Assembly: GCF_932526225.1 (NCBI RefSeq)
Contig: NC_064037.1
Coordinates: 7,360,203-7,424,202, forward strand
Direction: 5' to 3'
Source of the DNA: Nematostella vectensis
Taxonomy: Eukaryota; Cnidaria; Anthozoa; Actiniaria; Edwardsiidae
DNA length: 64,000 bases
The stretch's first letter is position 1, and each line of letters opens with the position of its first letter. The position numbers and the translations under genes were made by a program. This document shows, piece by piece, positions 32,101 through 43,200 of the stretch. A model generated the notes under the pieces. The model was not told the origin of the DNA and did not search any database. It saw only the letters and a program-made list of their open reading frames with translations.

Positions 32101-34582
32101 AAATGACAAACCTCATTAGCTCGTAGTGATGCTGCTGCAAGGTACTTCAGGACTTCTATTGGTTGATTGTTATAGCGCACTAACCCTCCATTAGTGACAT
32201 TACCCAGGTACTCGACAGTATACATCTTGTCGTATGGATTACGAGGGTCATTAACAAAGCAAACCTTTGCAAAGATATAATAAAAGGTAAGAATAACAGC
32301 AGTATTAAAGATTGGATTAAATTCATAGAAAGCCTGGGTTTTCCTTGCAAAAATAAAAAAAATGTGTCTTCAGAGGGACACAACTTTGAACAAAGTAGAT
32401 AATTCTTTTTTTGTTTCCCAACTGTATCATTTAACACAACTTTGAACAAAGTAGATAATTCTTTTTTTGTTTTCTAACTGTATCATTTAACACATGATGT
32501 ACAAAAACACCCTTAACAAATAGGCTTATTCACCTTGTCTTTTATATTGTACAAGGGCTTCACATGCTCTGTATAGAACTGCAGAGGTGTAATATCTTCC
32601 AGTTTAAAAAAATTCTTGTCTTTATCGTAATACTCCCAGGTGAAGTTGGCAGGCGGGGAACCAATACAGATGGAAACAATACGATAAATCTGCAAAGTAC
32701 AAAACAGCAGACAAAATGATTTTCCTTATCTGATACTTGCCCTTCACAAATACAGTACTCCCTAAACAATGCGGGGACTGAGAATCCCTTGTCTTTCTGA
32801 AAAAGGATGTTATGCATGAGGTTCTGTTTCTTATTTCACTTTTTTAAATAACAGAAGTGATGGGGAGGCCAACCTGTAGTAAAATCTTCAATGATGAGTG
32901 ACGGCAGTCAGATGTGAAGTACATTTGATCATATTCCATAAAATTAAATTGCCCTTGCAAATACTAAATCATTGCATACCTCTGCCATCATGTTGTTCTT
33001 GGTCGTCTGGAGCTCTACCTCACTAGCCCCAGCTGCCACCATCTTGCCAAACTTCATGGCAAACTCACGGTGCTGGGGGAACAAAACTTGTTTATACTAC
33101 AGCTCAATGCACGAACAACTCAATGTAAACAGGTCATAGGTCATAATGGTTATGGCCATTTTGCTATACATTTAACCATTTTCTAGTGCATACATATGGT
33201 TTATACCAATGCCAAGTGCATACATTTGGTATATACCAAATGCCTATGTGATTAGATGTCATTCATGAATTTGGAATAGACAGGAGTTATCATCCTCTGT
33301 CAATCTACGACAGAGGATAGTCTACTATCCATGGTTAAATCTAATGTTGACCGACTCCTTGCAGTTAAAATAGATTTTTAAAATTGGCCTTGGGTACCCT
33401 TGGTAAAGATAATTCTTTGTTTTTTTTTTATAATCTCCCCAACATGTTACCTGGCTTTCCCCCTATGTAAGTACCTTGTGGTTAAGGATAACATTCATGC
33501 GTCGTGTTTTCCCTGAATTGACTGACTCTGGCCAAGCAGCCTTGGGCATGATTCCATATTTCTCAATCAGATTCACCAGCATGTCCCACTGTCCACCATC
33601 ATTCATGGGATTACTCAGAAGGAACATAAATAGTCTACTGTCTGGCTTTTCACCTTTCTTGGCCAGGTCAAGGAAAGCATTGATAAAAAAGTAGGACCTT
33701 TCAATTTTGTCCCAGAAGAAAAGATACTGCTGACTAAATTCAAATTCATCTAGATTCTTTTCTTGGACAAACTTCTGTCTGATGACGTTTAACAATGCAA
33801 AGATCCAGCATCTACCAGAAGATTTCTGGTTTGTCATTGGCTTGACTTCCTTCACCTAAAAATTATAATCAGAATAAAACGTTTCTTTGTAGTTAACATA
33901 GTTAACTCTGAGATGCCGTCTTATGGTATCATAGAGAACAGAAGAAAATACATATTTGGGAGGAGGCACTACGACCAAAAAAGTGCTGGACACTCCATCA
34001 ACTGAAATCCCAGTCCTCAATAATGCTGGCATGTTTGATTCCTTGTGAAATGTAACAGTTCATTCAGTTGCCACATAAAAAAAGCTTTATACAATTAGGT
34101 TATTCTTAAAAAAACACCCCTTTCAGTTTGAATCAATCAGCGTAATCCTTATCTTTATACTTAAAATTAATAATAAACTTAGGTATAAAGAAAACATAAA
34201 AATTAAGTTTAAGTCTTAAAGTAAGTTATAAAAATAAGCCATCTGTAGGCCTAAACAAATTGTCACAAAATTTTTAAAGATCAACCCTTCTAGATCGCCA
34301 TTTTTGGACATCGTTCCTTGCACCTTAATACAAGAATCCATTCGCGTTCTTCTGTAGTTTGTAAGTAAACTATGACAAACCGGCAACTATTCGCTAACTT
34401 ACTTTGTGAGTGAAAACATGGTTCGTTTTCTCGACGACTTTACGATCAATGCAGAGATCGAGGACGTCATGATTTGAGGCGAAGTTCTGAGCTAAAGAAT
34501 TCTTGGGGTCGCTGTTGAAAGCAGTTTGCATCAAAGCTAACTGCTTCAGAGAAACTCCGACTTCTTTCTTCTCATCCGCCAT
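29140..34582 (-). CDS. BLMH: Bleomycin hydrolase (papain-like aminopeptidase, C1B family)
   Basis: Eight coding exons (minus): 34403-34582, 33475-33855, 32980-33072, 32534-32689, 32112-32264, 31744-31811, 31083-31200, 29140-29472. Joined length is 1482 nt, 493 residues, against 455 in human. The catalytic triad is intact: Cys76 in NQKSSGRCWIF with the oxyanion Gln70, His373 in SLMTHAM, and Asn421 in WRVENSWG. Other conserved blocks are LFFWDKIER, NDGGQWDML, VEYLGNV, VWFGCDVGKHF and KGYLLMTDEWFSE. Family members form homohexameric cytosolic barrels that trim peptides and hydrolyse homocysteine thiolactone and bleomycin. Two oddities: a charged insert of about 25 residues before WRVENSWG (ESSDEEKGHKQPDKP), and a C-terminus that runs 13 residues beyond the DPMGALA that nearly ends the human enzyme (CGNCCKELVGGSS). 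The start codon lies in AAGATGGCGG. Confidence 0.97.
29658..31017. repeat. 40-bp minisatellite in the last BLMH intron
   Basis: About 34 copies of a 40-bp unit containing GGTATTATTTCCTCACCTTG and ACCCAACACCTCTACCCTGT. It occupies most of the intron between exons 7 and 8. Units vary mainly in CTACCCTGT versus CCCCCTATG. The opposite (coding) strand of the array is purine-rich and unlikely to mimic acceptors. Confidence 0.95.
31169..31565 (-). repeat. Degenerate duplicates of the exon-7 acceptor region in BLMH intron 6
   Basis: The 56-bp stretch spanning the 5' edge of exon 7 and its acceptor (31169-31224) is repeated three more times upstream in the intron: 31225-31280; a copy split by a MITE (31281-31299 plus 31456-31490); and about 31493-31565. 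Each keeps ATAAGCCAA...ATTATGG(C/T)TGAAC. On the coding strand this reads TTCAG|CCATAA (TTCAACCATAA in the last copy). The copies therefore carry decoy 3' splice sites followed by exon-like sequence. Confidence 0.75.
31300..31447. mobile_element. 148-bp MITE with 8-bp target duplication (hAT-like)
   Basis: Inner terminal repeats AGTACGCAGCT (31305-31315) and AGCTGCGTACT (31432-31442). The direct repeat ATCAGTAG flanks it at 31292-31299 and 31448-31455. An 8-bp duplication fits hAT-type insertion. Removing the element restores one copy of the exon-7-derived repeat, so it inserted after that duplication. Confidence 0.75.
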
Positions 34583-35224
34583 CTTGGTAACGAGGTGGGT
34601 ACGCAAGCGCTCATGGGTGTTTATACAAATCCTTTGTATGTGGACTCCCTGTGAAGAATTTCTGCGAACGGAATTCTTTATGCATTCTATCGCAGTTTGT
34701 TTGTTTTTTCATAAAGAGCAAAGGAACATGCAAATAGATACATGCAATGGGTGATATATTTTACAAGAATGAAGACACGCCAAGAGAAGCCTGCTAGCCA
34801 GCTCTCGTTCGATGTAGGGCCATGTAGTCGCTCGAAGTGTTTTGTTTTTTAATATAGAATCCTGTATTTTCAAAAACATTTCCGACTAGCCCAGATAAGA
34901 GAGCCGGCTAGCAAACTAAGTTTTGAGACACTTTTGCTTTCGCCTTCGCACCAGCAAAACTTGCTATTCAGCCTGAAAGCCGAGTGATAACCCCCACCTT
35001 CACTCCGCTCTGTGAAAACAAAACTGACCACATAACTTCAAATAACTTCGGGATCACGAGACTTACCATATCCTGGTTCGCCTGTGGAGATGGTTCTAGA
35101 GAATTTTAAACGGTCATTCTGGCACACGACCCAAATTTTATTTTGAACCAAGAACGGATTACTTATTTTTTACTTTTTGTTGAATTAATGCTAGGGTAAA
35201 ACACGGCAAAACGTACAATAGCTG
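34583..35224. other. Upstream region of BLMH; no gene recognised
   Basis: Holds the BLMH promoter and the downstream side of the galaxin-like gene. Apart from the CCGCCATCTTGG motif over the BLMH start codon (34577-34588) no element is recognised. Confidence 0.45.
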
Positions 35225-35406
35225 TATCTTTCTTCAGTAGATTTCGATCTGAGAGTACTTTTGGAATCAGAAAAGGGCAACTCTCTGTTGCACAGAATTA
35301 CACTTTAACAATTTTTAAATTGTTAAAGTGTAATTCTGTGCAACAGAGAGTTGCCCTTTTCTGATTCCAAAAGTACTCTCAGATCGAAATCTACTGAAGA
35401 AAGATA
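35225..35406. repeat. Perfect palindrome, 90-bp arms, 2-bp centre
   Basis: 35225-35314 is the exact reverse complement of 35317-35406 by base-by-base reading, with TT between. The right arm holds the last codons of the galaxin-like gene, and the first base of the stop codon complement is at the centre. Zero mismatches imply a very recent inverted duplication or an assembly/library artefact. Confidence 0.95.
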
Positions 35407-37253
35407 ATAACCGAAAACGGACTTTTCCGTCACAGCATTTTTTTAGGGTTGTCGAGAAGACTTTCCTGACGCCATTCTTGCCGACGCAGCAGCCCTCCTT
35501 GCAAGGGCTGTACAGCTCCTCGCCGCACGCGACCTTCTTCACAACTTTGTCATGACAGCACGCATGCGTGGCGCGAATGTACAGGTGACCATGGCAACAG
35601 CTCTTGGTGATTGGGTTATGGACGCCACAGTCCCAGAACCACCGGCGAGCGAGTTCGTCCTCAGCGACTAGAATAAAGGAAGAATACTTGTCTTTCCTCA
35701 GGGGCGGATCCAGGACTTCCAAAGAGGGGGGCCGAAGCAAGGTTTTAAAAAAAGTGTGTGTGTGTGGGGGGGGAAGGGGGGGGGGAAGGGGGGGAGGAGG
35801 GGGATATCCTTGGATATCCTTATATTTCTTGTGATTTCTAAGCCATATATCTCAAAATAGGGGTGGCCGGGTCCTGTTCCGCCCATCCCTAGACCCGCCC
35901 CTGTAATGGGGGAGGGGCCAATAAGACAGGTAGCTAGCAGTGTCTTTGAACGACGTTGTGTGGCTCAAAGAAAGAAAATAGCTCTTACTTTTCTCTTGTC
36001 TTTTCTCATCCAGCTGTTTCATATGTCGTCTTGTCATGCCATCGCTATTATCATCTCGTCTTGAGTGGCCTGCTGAATAACGACTACTTATCATATAATG
36101 ATGAAGAAAAAGGTTTAGAAGGTTTGTTGATTCTCTAACATACCAGGCTCTGATAAAAGAGCCTGTCGACTTGGCTGGTTTCGCTGTTTTTTCCAGGTCT
36201 GTCCGCATTCAAAAGGGTTTTGAGGGTTCAAAAGAACCACCGCCCGGGGGTATCTTCCCATAGGGTTTTATATTAGAAATGGCATAAGAAATGGCATTCA
36301 GAAAGAGGCGTTACAGCCAACGTTTTCTAAATACTGCTAGATGGTAATACTGCAAGACTAGGAGAAGATACCTGGTAGAGAAAATGAACGGCTAAATGCC
36401 CATCCCCACCCAAAATCTTGGCTACGCGCCTGATAGGCCTATAGGGGCGTGTCCCTTCCGTTCCCTAGAAACGGTCCACGTGACAGTATATTTTCGATGT
36501 GAAATTTTCTAGCCCAGAACTTTTCGTATTTGTAAGGCGGCGTTTCTCAAGCCCTCATGCTAAATCAGAAGCTACCGATAACTAGAAACATGGTGCTATT
36601 TTCTTAATCCAGAAAAATGCTGTTACATTATATGACTGCTTGCCACGTTATTTTCACTAATCAAATTAAGGAAGTACGAGCAGAAGCAATGATAAGAGAA
36701 GTGGAAATTTAATATTTCAGAAGATGGTTTTCTTAACTTTGAAACCAAAACAGAATTAAAGGCTACAAAATTCAGAAATGAATTGGCCAAAATTTTATGT
36801 CAGACAAGCAAAATAAGTTATTTTCATTGATTATTGTTGAATATGAAGTAGAGCTTTTGCACAGTCTTAGGAAAAGGATGTGAAGGTGATCGAGACTAAA
36901 CATTGGAATCCACTTTGCAACTCAAGTACCCTGGTTCCAGAGCCACGAACGTCTCTTCCGCAAGCTCGCTGGCCACTAAATAGACGTTAAAGACTCTGTA
37001 ACCAGGATACAACTCAAGAAACTTACCCACTATACTCGAAACACCGGATGTTTATTCGAGAAAAGGGTGACCCTTTTCTATCATTCCTTTGCTTACCATA
37101 GCCCCGACCCCTTGCAGGGCTTTGATGAGACCCACTCTCGAGAAGACTATCGACTACACTTTTCAGTCTACGAAATTCGGCTTCTTGGTATGGCGTAAGA
37201 CCAGCGCAGACGGCCGCGAAACTCAAGCCTAGCATAAGAGTAAAAATCCTCAT
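35315..37253 (-). CDS. Galaxin-like secreted double-cysteine protein
   Basis: Three exons inferred (minus): 37097-37253, 35989-36072, 35315-35667; 594 nt, 197 residues. All junctions are GT-AG and phase 1. Exon 1 encodes a signal peptide (MRIFTLMLGLSFAAVCAG) and a charged linker, exon 2 a very hydrophilic linker (RRDDNSDGMTRRHMKQLDEK). Exon 3 encodes a cysteine-rich domain: WDCGVHNPITKSCCHGHLY, ATHACCHDK, VACGEELYSPCKEGCC, TTLKKCCDGKV. The CG-x-YNP-x-CC-x-G pattern with repeated CC pairs is that of galaxins, soluble skeletal organic matrix proteins of corals, with relatives in non-calcifying anemones. The protein is short compared with multi-repeat galaxins. The last 30 or so residues (from RLLSFFSRF) are encoded by the palindrome and are not galaxin-like, so the natural C-terminus may have been replaced. 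A GT donor at 37022 would extend exon 1 in another frame but does not join the later exons. Confidence 0.72.
35699..35903. mobile_element. MITE with CAGGGGCGGATCCAGG termini and G-rich core
   Basis: Terminal inverted repeats CAGGGGCGGATC (left) and CTAGACCCGCCCCTG (right) enclose a 205-bp element in the second intron of the galaxin-like gene, about 30 bp from its acceptor. The core has (TG)n followed by long G runs. No clear target duplication is seen. The termini resemble a widespread animal MITE type. Confidence 0.65.
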
Positions 37254-38107
37254 GGCTAGAATATCGCCTGTTTAAAGACTATCCACTCAGTGAGCTACTA
37301 CGCCTCAGTGAATGTGGATTCAATAATGAACACTAGGAAGATTTGCGCGATAAAAACTTGTGACGAATTCACTGTTGGTGTATCAAAACATCCAAACCCA
37401 AAGTGTAGTATAGTCTATAAAAGGTTAAAACAAGCTACCACAATTACCAAGAAGTACTCTTTAATCGCTTTCGTTCTATTGGTAATTTAAATAGCATTTC
37501 TAAAAAGCTTTTCTAAGAGAGAATCACATTATGACTGCCAATTTGATAAAACAGCTACCTTACTGTCGAATCCGTTGTATCGCGACGCCGTATTATCGAA
37601 ACATCGATTTGTTTTTGTCTTTTGGGATTTTCTGTTCCGCCAGTCAATTCTAAGCCAATCAGATTCTTGCTATCTCTCGCCTAGTGCAATTGCCTGGCTT
37701 TCTGTCGCGGCACTTTCTGGTTTTCGTCCAGAGGATAGCTCGGGAAGTTCACAAAGCGGGATTCTGATTGGCTCAGAATGGTTTTACTGGCGAAATTGAA
37801 AACCAAAACAAATCGTGTTTTGAAAACGCGGGTCGCGATACAACGGATTCGACAGCAACTTAGTTTGCAAAAATATATTGTCGATACATATCAGTACCTC
37901 CTCGAATATCTCACTAGACTTCTCACATTTCTTTGTCTTTCAGTGACCGAGTAAAACATACTTATTCCCAATGCACTCATTCGAGGGGAAACATCTAGTA
38001 AGATAAGAAAATTTATAAATTGTCTTGAAATATTCCAAGGCAAACGTGTTGCACAGGTTAACTCTGCATTCAAAATAATTGATAAAGACAGACTAGTCAC
38101 ATCCAGT
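37254..38107. other. Intergenic region upstream of the galaxin-like gene
   Basis: No coding segment recognised. It contains the inverted-repeat MITE at 37566-37852 and then AT-rich spacer leading into the 77-bp tandem array. Confidence 0.45.
37566..37852. mobile_element. MITE with perfect 22-bp terminal inverted repeats
   Basis: The 22 bp starting GTCGAATCCGTTGTATCG (37566-37587) recur as exact reverse complement at 37831-37852. Subterminal segments (ATCGATTTGTTTT / AAAACAAATCG) also pair, so the 287-bp element can fold on itself. It encodes no transposase. The target duplication could not be settled. Confidence 0.8.
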
Positions 38108-38742
38108 CAGGGGTGGGGATAGTTGTCAGTAACTTTCCTTTGGGGATATGAGAAACGTTATTCCTCTTTACCGTTAAATCCTATCAAGGGTGGGGATAGT
38201 TGTCAGTAACTTTCCCTTGGGGAGATGAGAAAAGTTATTCCTCTTTACCGTTAAATTCTATCAAGGGTGGGGATAGTTGTCAGTAACTTTCCCTTGGGGA
38301 GATGAGTAACGTTATTCTTCTTTACCGTTAAATCCTATCAAGGGTGGGGATAGTTGTCAGTAACTTTCACTTGGGGGTATGAGAAACGTTATTCCTCTTT
38401 ACCGTTAAATCCTATCAAGGGTGGGGATAGTTGTCAGTAACTTTCCCTTGGGGATATGAGAAACGTTATTCCTCTTTACCGTTAAATCCTATCAAGGGTG
38501 GGGATAGTTGTCAGTAACTTTCCCTTGGGGAGATGAGAAAAGTTATTCCTCTTTACCGTTAAATCCTATCAGGGGTGGGTATAGTTCCCACTAAGTAACC
38601 TTTCCTTGGGGATATTAATTAAGTTATTCCTTGTGGTATCTTTACATTTAAATCCTATCAGGGGTGGGGATAGTTTTCAGTAAATTTCCCTTTGGGGGTG
38701 ATGTAAGCTCTTTCTTGTACAATCTTTACTGCCGCAACAAAT
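38108..38742. repeat. 77-bp tandem repeat, about eight units
   Basis: Units start GGGTGGGGATAGTTGTCAGT and end ACCGTTAAATCCTATCAA. The first six are nearly identical and the last two are diverged with indels. It lies directly beside the ESCO-derived 41-bp array. Confidence 0.9.
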
Positions 38743-38802
38743 CATCGTTAGGGATTGTTTTCAGTAGCTTTCCCACTGGTTCATCCTTATGTTAAAAGGG
38801 TG

Positions 38803-40224
38803 AAACACTGAAATGCCCACATAGGCGGTCATCTGAAGACCAGTAACACTGGAATGCCCACATAGACTGTCATCTGAAGACCAGGAACTCTGAAATGCTC
38901 ACATAGACTGTCATCTGAAGACCAGGAACTCTGGAGTGCCCACGTATGCTGTCATCTGAAGACCAGGAACTCTGGAATGTCCACATAGGCTGTCATCTGA
39001 AGACCAGGAACTCTGGAATGTCCACATAGGCTGTCATCTGAAGACCAGGAACTCTGGAATGCCCACATAGGCTATTATCTGAAGACCAGGAACTCTGGAA
39101 TGCCCACATAGACTGTCATCTGAAGACCAGGAACTCTGAAATGCCCACATAGACTGTCATCTGAAGACCAGGAACTCTGGAATGTCCACATAGGCTGTCA
39201 TCTGAAGACCAGGAACTCTGGAATGCCCACATAGGCTATTATCTGAAGACCAGGAACTCTGGAATGTCCACATAGGCTGTCATCTGAAGACCAGGAACTC
39301 TGGAATGCCCACATAGGCTATTATCTGAAGACCAGGAACTCTGGAATGCCCACATAGACTGTCATCTGAAGACCAGGAACTCTGGAGTGCCCACGTATGC
39401 TGTCATCTGAAGACCAGGAACTCTGGAATGTCCACATAGGCTGTCATCTGAAGACCAGGAACTCTGGAATGCCCACATAGGCTATTATCTGAAGACCAGG
39501 AACTCTGGAATGCCCACATAGACTGTCATCTGAAGACCAGGAACTCTGAAATGCCCACATAGACTGTCATCTGAAGACCAGGAACTCTGGAATGTCCACA
39601 TAGGCTGTCATCTGAAGACCAGGAACTCTGGAATGCCCACATAGGCTATTATCTGAAGACCAGGAACTCTGGAATGTCCACATAGGCTGTCATCTGAAGA
39701 CCAGGAACTCTGGAATGCCCACATAGGCTATTATCTGAAGACCAGGAACTCTGGAATGCCCACATAGACTGTCATCTGAAGACCAGGAACTCTGGAATGC
39801 CCACGTATGCTGTCATCTGAAGACCAGGAACTCTGGAATGCCCACATAGGCTATTATCTGAAGACCAGGAACTCTGGAGTGCCCACGTATGCTGTCATCT
39901 GAAGACCAGGAACTCTGGAATGCCCACATAGGCTATCATCTGAAGACCAGGAACTCTGGAATGTCCACATAGGCTGTCATCTGAAGACCAGGAACTCTGG
40001 AGTGCCCACATAGACTGTCATCTGAAGACCAGGAACTCTGGAATGCCCACATAGACTGTCATCTGAAGACCAGGAACTCTGAAATGTCCACATAGACTGT
40101 CATCTGAAGACCAGGAACTCTGGAATGCACACATAGGCTGTCATCTAAAGACCAGTAACACTGGAATGCCCACACAGACTGTCATCTGAAGACCAGGAAC
40201 TCTGGAGTGCCCACGTATGCTGTT
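38803..40224 (-). repeat. 41-bp minisatellite derived from the ESCO terminal exon
   Basis: About 34 copies of a 41-bp unit. In minus orientation it contains TGGGCACTCCAGAGTTCCTG and GTCTTCAGATGACAGC. The unit is the sequence that in the first position encodes the final ESCO codons [12 protein letters not shown] plus TGA (40182-40224). The other copies lie downstream of the stop codon, that is in the 3' UTR or 3' flank. Variant units with CCACGTATGCTGT keep the exon version. Confidence 0.95.
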
Positions 40225-43200
40225 GCCAGTCTCTTGCCATCCGGAGTGGGGTCGGAAAAAGCAAGTGCCTCTTTAGGAATAGGGTAGCCATAAATAAAAC
40301 AGTTCCTGCCAAAGAAAAAGGAACAAATTTGTGTCAATATAAACATGATTATTGAGACAAATGCTAAGAGCAATCATTTATTCTAAAAAAACCCTCAAAC
40401 TCTTGGCAAGTTAAACCTCCTTGCAGCTGGAATGATGTATTATTTAGGTGGAACAAGGAGAACAAGGAAACCTGGAGAAAAACCCTAGGAGAACCAAATC
40501 AACTCTTGTCAGAACCAGGGGTTGACAACAACAACAGGTTTTCTGAAGCAGGTATGTATACACCTGTTTCAGCAAATGCTGTCAACATCAAAGGCAATGC
40601 CTGCAGTAAAAAGTTTGATTACATTTCATTATGCATTTGGTCATATTTTATATATTCCTTTATCCTAAAATAGTCCTGAGACAAGTGCATCCTAGTATCA
40701 GAGGCCAATGTCAATAAAACAAAGCAGCTTTATCTTTAATAACTTACCTAACACAGTCAATCAGTCTGGTAGCAATTTGCTTCCTACGGGACTGTTTCCA
40801 CACCCATATTCTACTGATACCGCACTGCGCAGGTACAGGGGTGGGGCTACAATGACACCAAATATTATTAATAAGTATTGATCAATTAATATTGTTTAAC
40901 TCCTCTTCGTAAGATAGGTATACCGTATGTAACATGATGTAGGCACCAAAAGATCTGAAGCCTGCATTCTTACTATGTATCTTACTATCACATAAAGTAG
41001 CAAAAGAACTAAACACTCACCTACAACACCAAGCAGCAATTTGTCGATCTGGGGTGGAGTCCTTGTTTGGGGTGCTTGGTAACACTGGGTAGCCCTAGAG
41101 AGACAGAATACTCAAAAATATAAATTGATAATTCTTTATCTGAAATACTTATTAAAATACTTTTTGAATTTAAGTATATTATGTGTATTTTATTTCACAC
41201 TTTTTTCTGGGCCTCAGAGCTGGTACAACAGCAAACATGAGCATTGTAAACAAGTTGTGAACCTCATAAACAATGAGATCTAGGCTGCTAAAGTTTTGTT
41301 AACAAAAAAGTGATGTAATCTTACCTTGTCAATATGGGTCGCCACACAGCATCCAACTACCTTTTTGTTAGCAATAAAAAGGAATGTCTGGTGGAAAATG
41401 AGTGAAACAATACATGAAAATGTTTATTCACTGCAGCAGTATAGTATACAAACTTTAATTTCAATATAAAATTCACCTTTGACTCATTTTTTCTATATGG
41501 CAGATCTGCAGCAAAGCCCAATTCACTGTCGACAACTTTCCTGATCTCTTCCACCTATGGAAATGAAGCAATCTTGACTGAGAACCTTATAAAATAATAT
41601 AAACCCAGCTAAGATCTCATACCACAGATAGACCATGCAATGGTTTCGAAGCTTGTTCGTAGCTTGGAATCGGCGCATTTGATAAGGATTTCATACCTTT
41701 TTACGGTCTAAAATTCAGAACTATCAGTTTTCGGAGCAAGGTAAGTAATCTGTTATCTCTTATTTAAGTTTAATTTATATAACAGATTACTATGCTATAT
41801 ATTATCTTTATTTTATTCTATAAGAAATTTTATATGCTATGCTATAAAAAAACTACGCCCAAAATATTTCTGACTTTTCTCTGCCTTATTGGGGGCCCTG
41901 TGTTCAGAGTGTTTGGCGGGAAATTCATGCGAGTTTGCAGTTTTTCCAACACGTTTGTATGGGCATTGAAAAGCACGAATCCTTGCTTCATCGGCCCAGT
42001 CTTGGTGGTACTTTTTGGTGGTAGGTTCCACACTATTTTCTGTGAAATGTATTACGAATAAGGTATGTGGCTTTATGTATGATCTGCTAAGCTTGAGATT
42101 TGTTTTCTCGTATTAATAAGTAAAGTCATATTTACAAAGAATAAACATAGACTGACAGGATATCAGAAGTGAATCTAACAGCAAATGGAAGTTGAAAGGG
42201 ATTTCAAAAAATCAGTTTTTATTCTATAGTTTAATCTAATATTTAAGTATTTAATCGATACTATTGTGGCAGTTTTAAAACCTCTTTGAAATGATTGTTT
42301 ACAAAATACGAGCACTTGCTGTCGTGCAAGACGCAAACAAAAGTCTTCAAAAGTGATATCCTATCAACATTGTGGTTTATTTTTTTTTCACCTGAACATT
42401 AACTGTGATTTGCTTGAAAACCATGAAGTTCTGGACTTCAATGGTGTTTTTGGCTGTGAGAAATACTTTTTGGATCTCTGTGGAGAGCCCAAAATGGCAC
42501 GTTTGCGAGTGCTTTCTCTCGCTTAGAAAAATGGTTGAATTGCAGCTTCTCTTCTTCTAATCATTTCTAAGGAGAAACCTTTCCCGATACCCCCTATTAG
42601 CTAGGGATTGTGATTCCTTGGTTTTTGAGTTTTCTAGTTGCTCCTTTTGTCCGTGAGAGATGGCACACACTTTTTCAGCATATTAGACATAAGATTTGAC
42701 AACAACCAGACATGTTCTAAGTATTAAGGCAATTTTATTGGCAACATTTCAAAAAACTTTAATCCACTCGTGGTACCTCTAAGAAGAACAGCCGATACCA
42801 AGCTACAAACAAGCTTAAAAAATCATTGTCTGGGCTACCTGTGGACATACATGCATAAAAACATTACCTTTTTAAGCCAGGAGGAATGGTCATCTGATGT
42901 CACCATTATTATTCGGCCATCATGGAATTCCTGTAGCACCCTCTCATTCTTCCAGCCCTGTCATACAGACAAACAAACAAACAAGTGAATTAGACAATAC
43001 TTCTCCTAAAAATCTACCTTGAAGTGTCTATCCAGCTCCACCTTACCTTTCAATAATAAAAGAGGCACAATATCACAATATTTGTAAATAGTCAAGTTGT
43101 TATTTTGTGTATACATTTTGTGTTCTCATTGTAAGCTTTATGTAGTTTCATGTGATTATATGTACAGTAATAACAAATGTTAAATAATAAAACAGTAAAA

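Noticed and set aside
37023-37096. Longer exon 1 of the galaxin-like gene using the donor at 37022
   Set aside because: It would be phase 2 and runs into stops in both downstream exons; the donor at 37096 (phase 1) joins them in frame.
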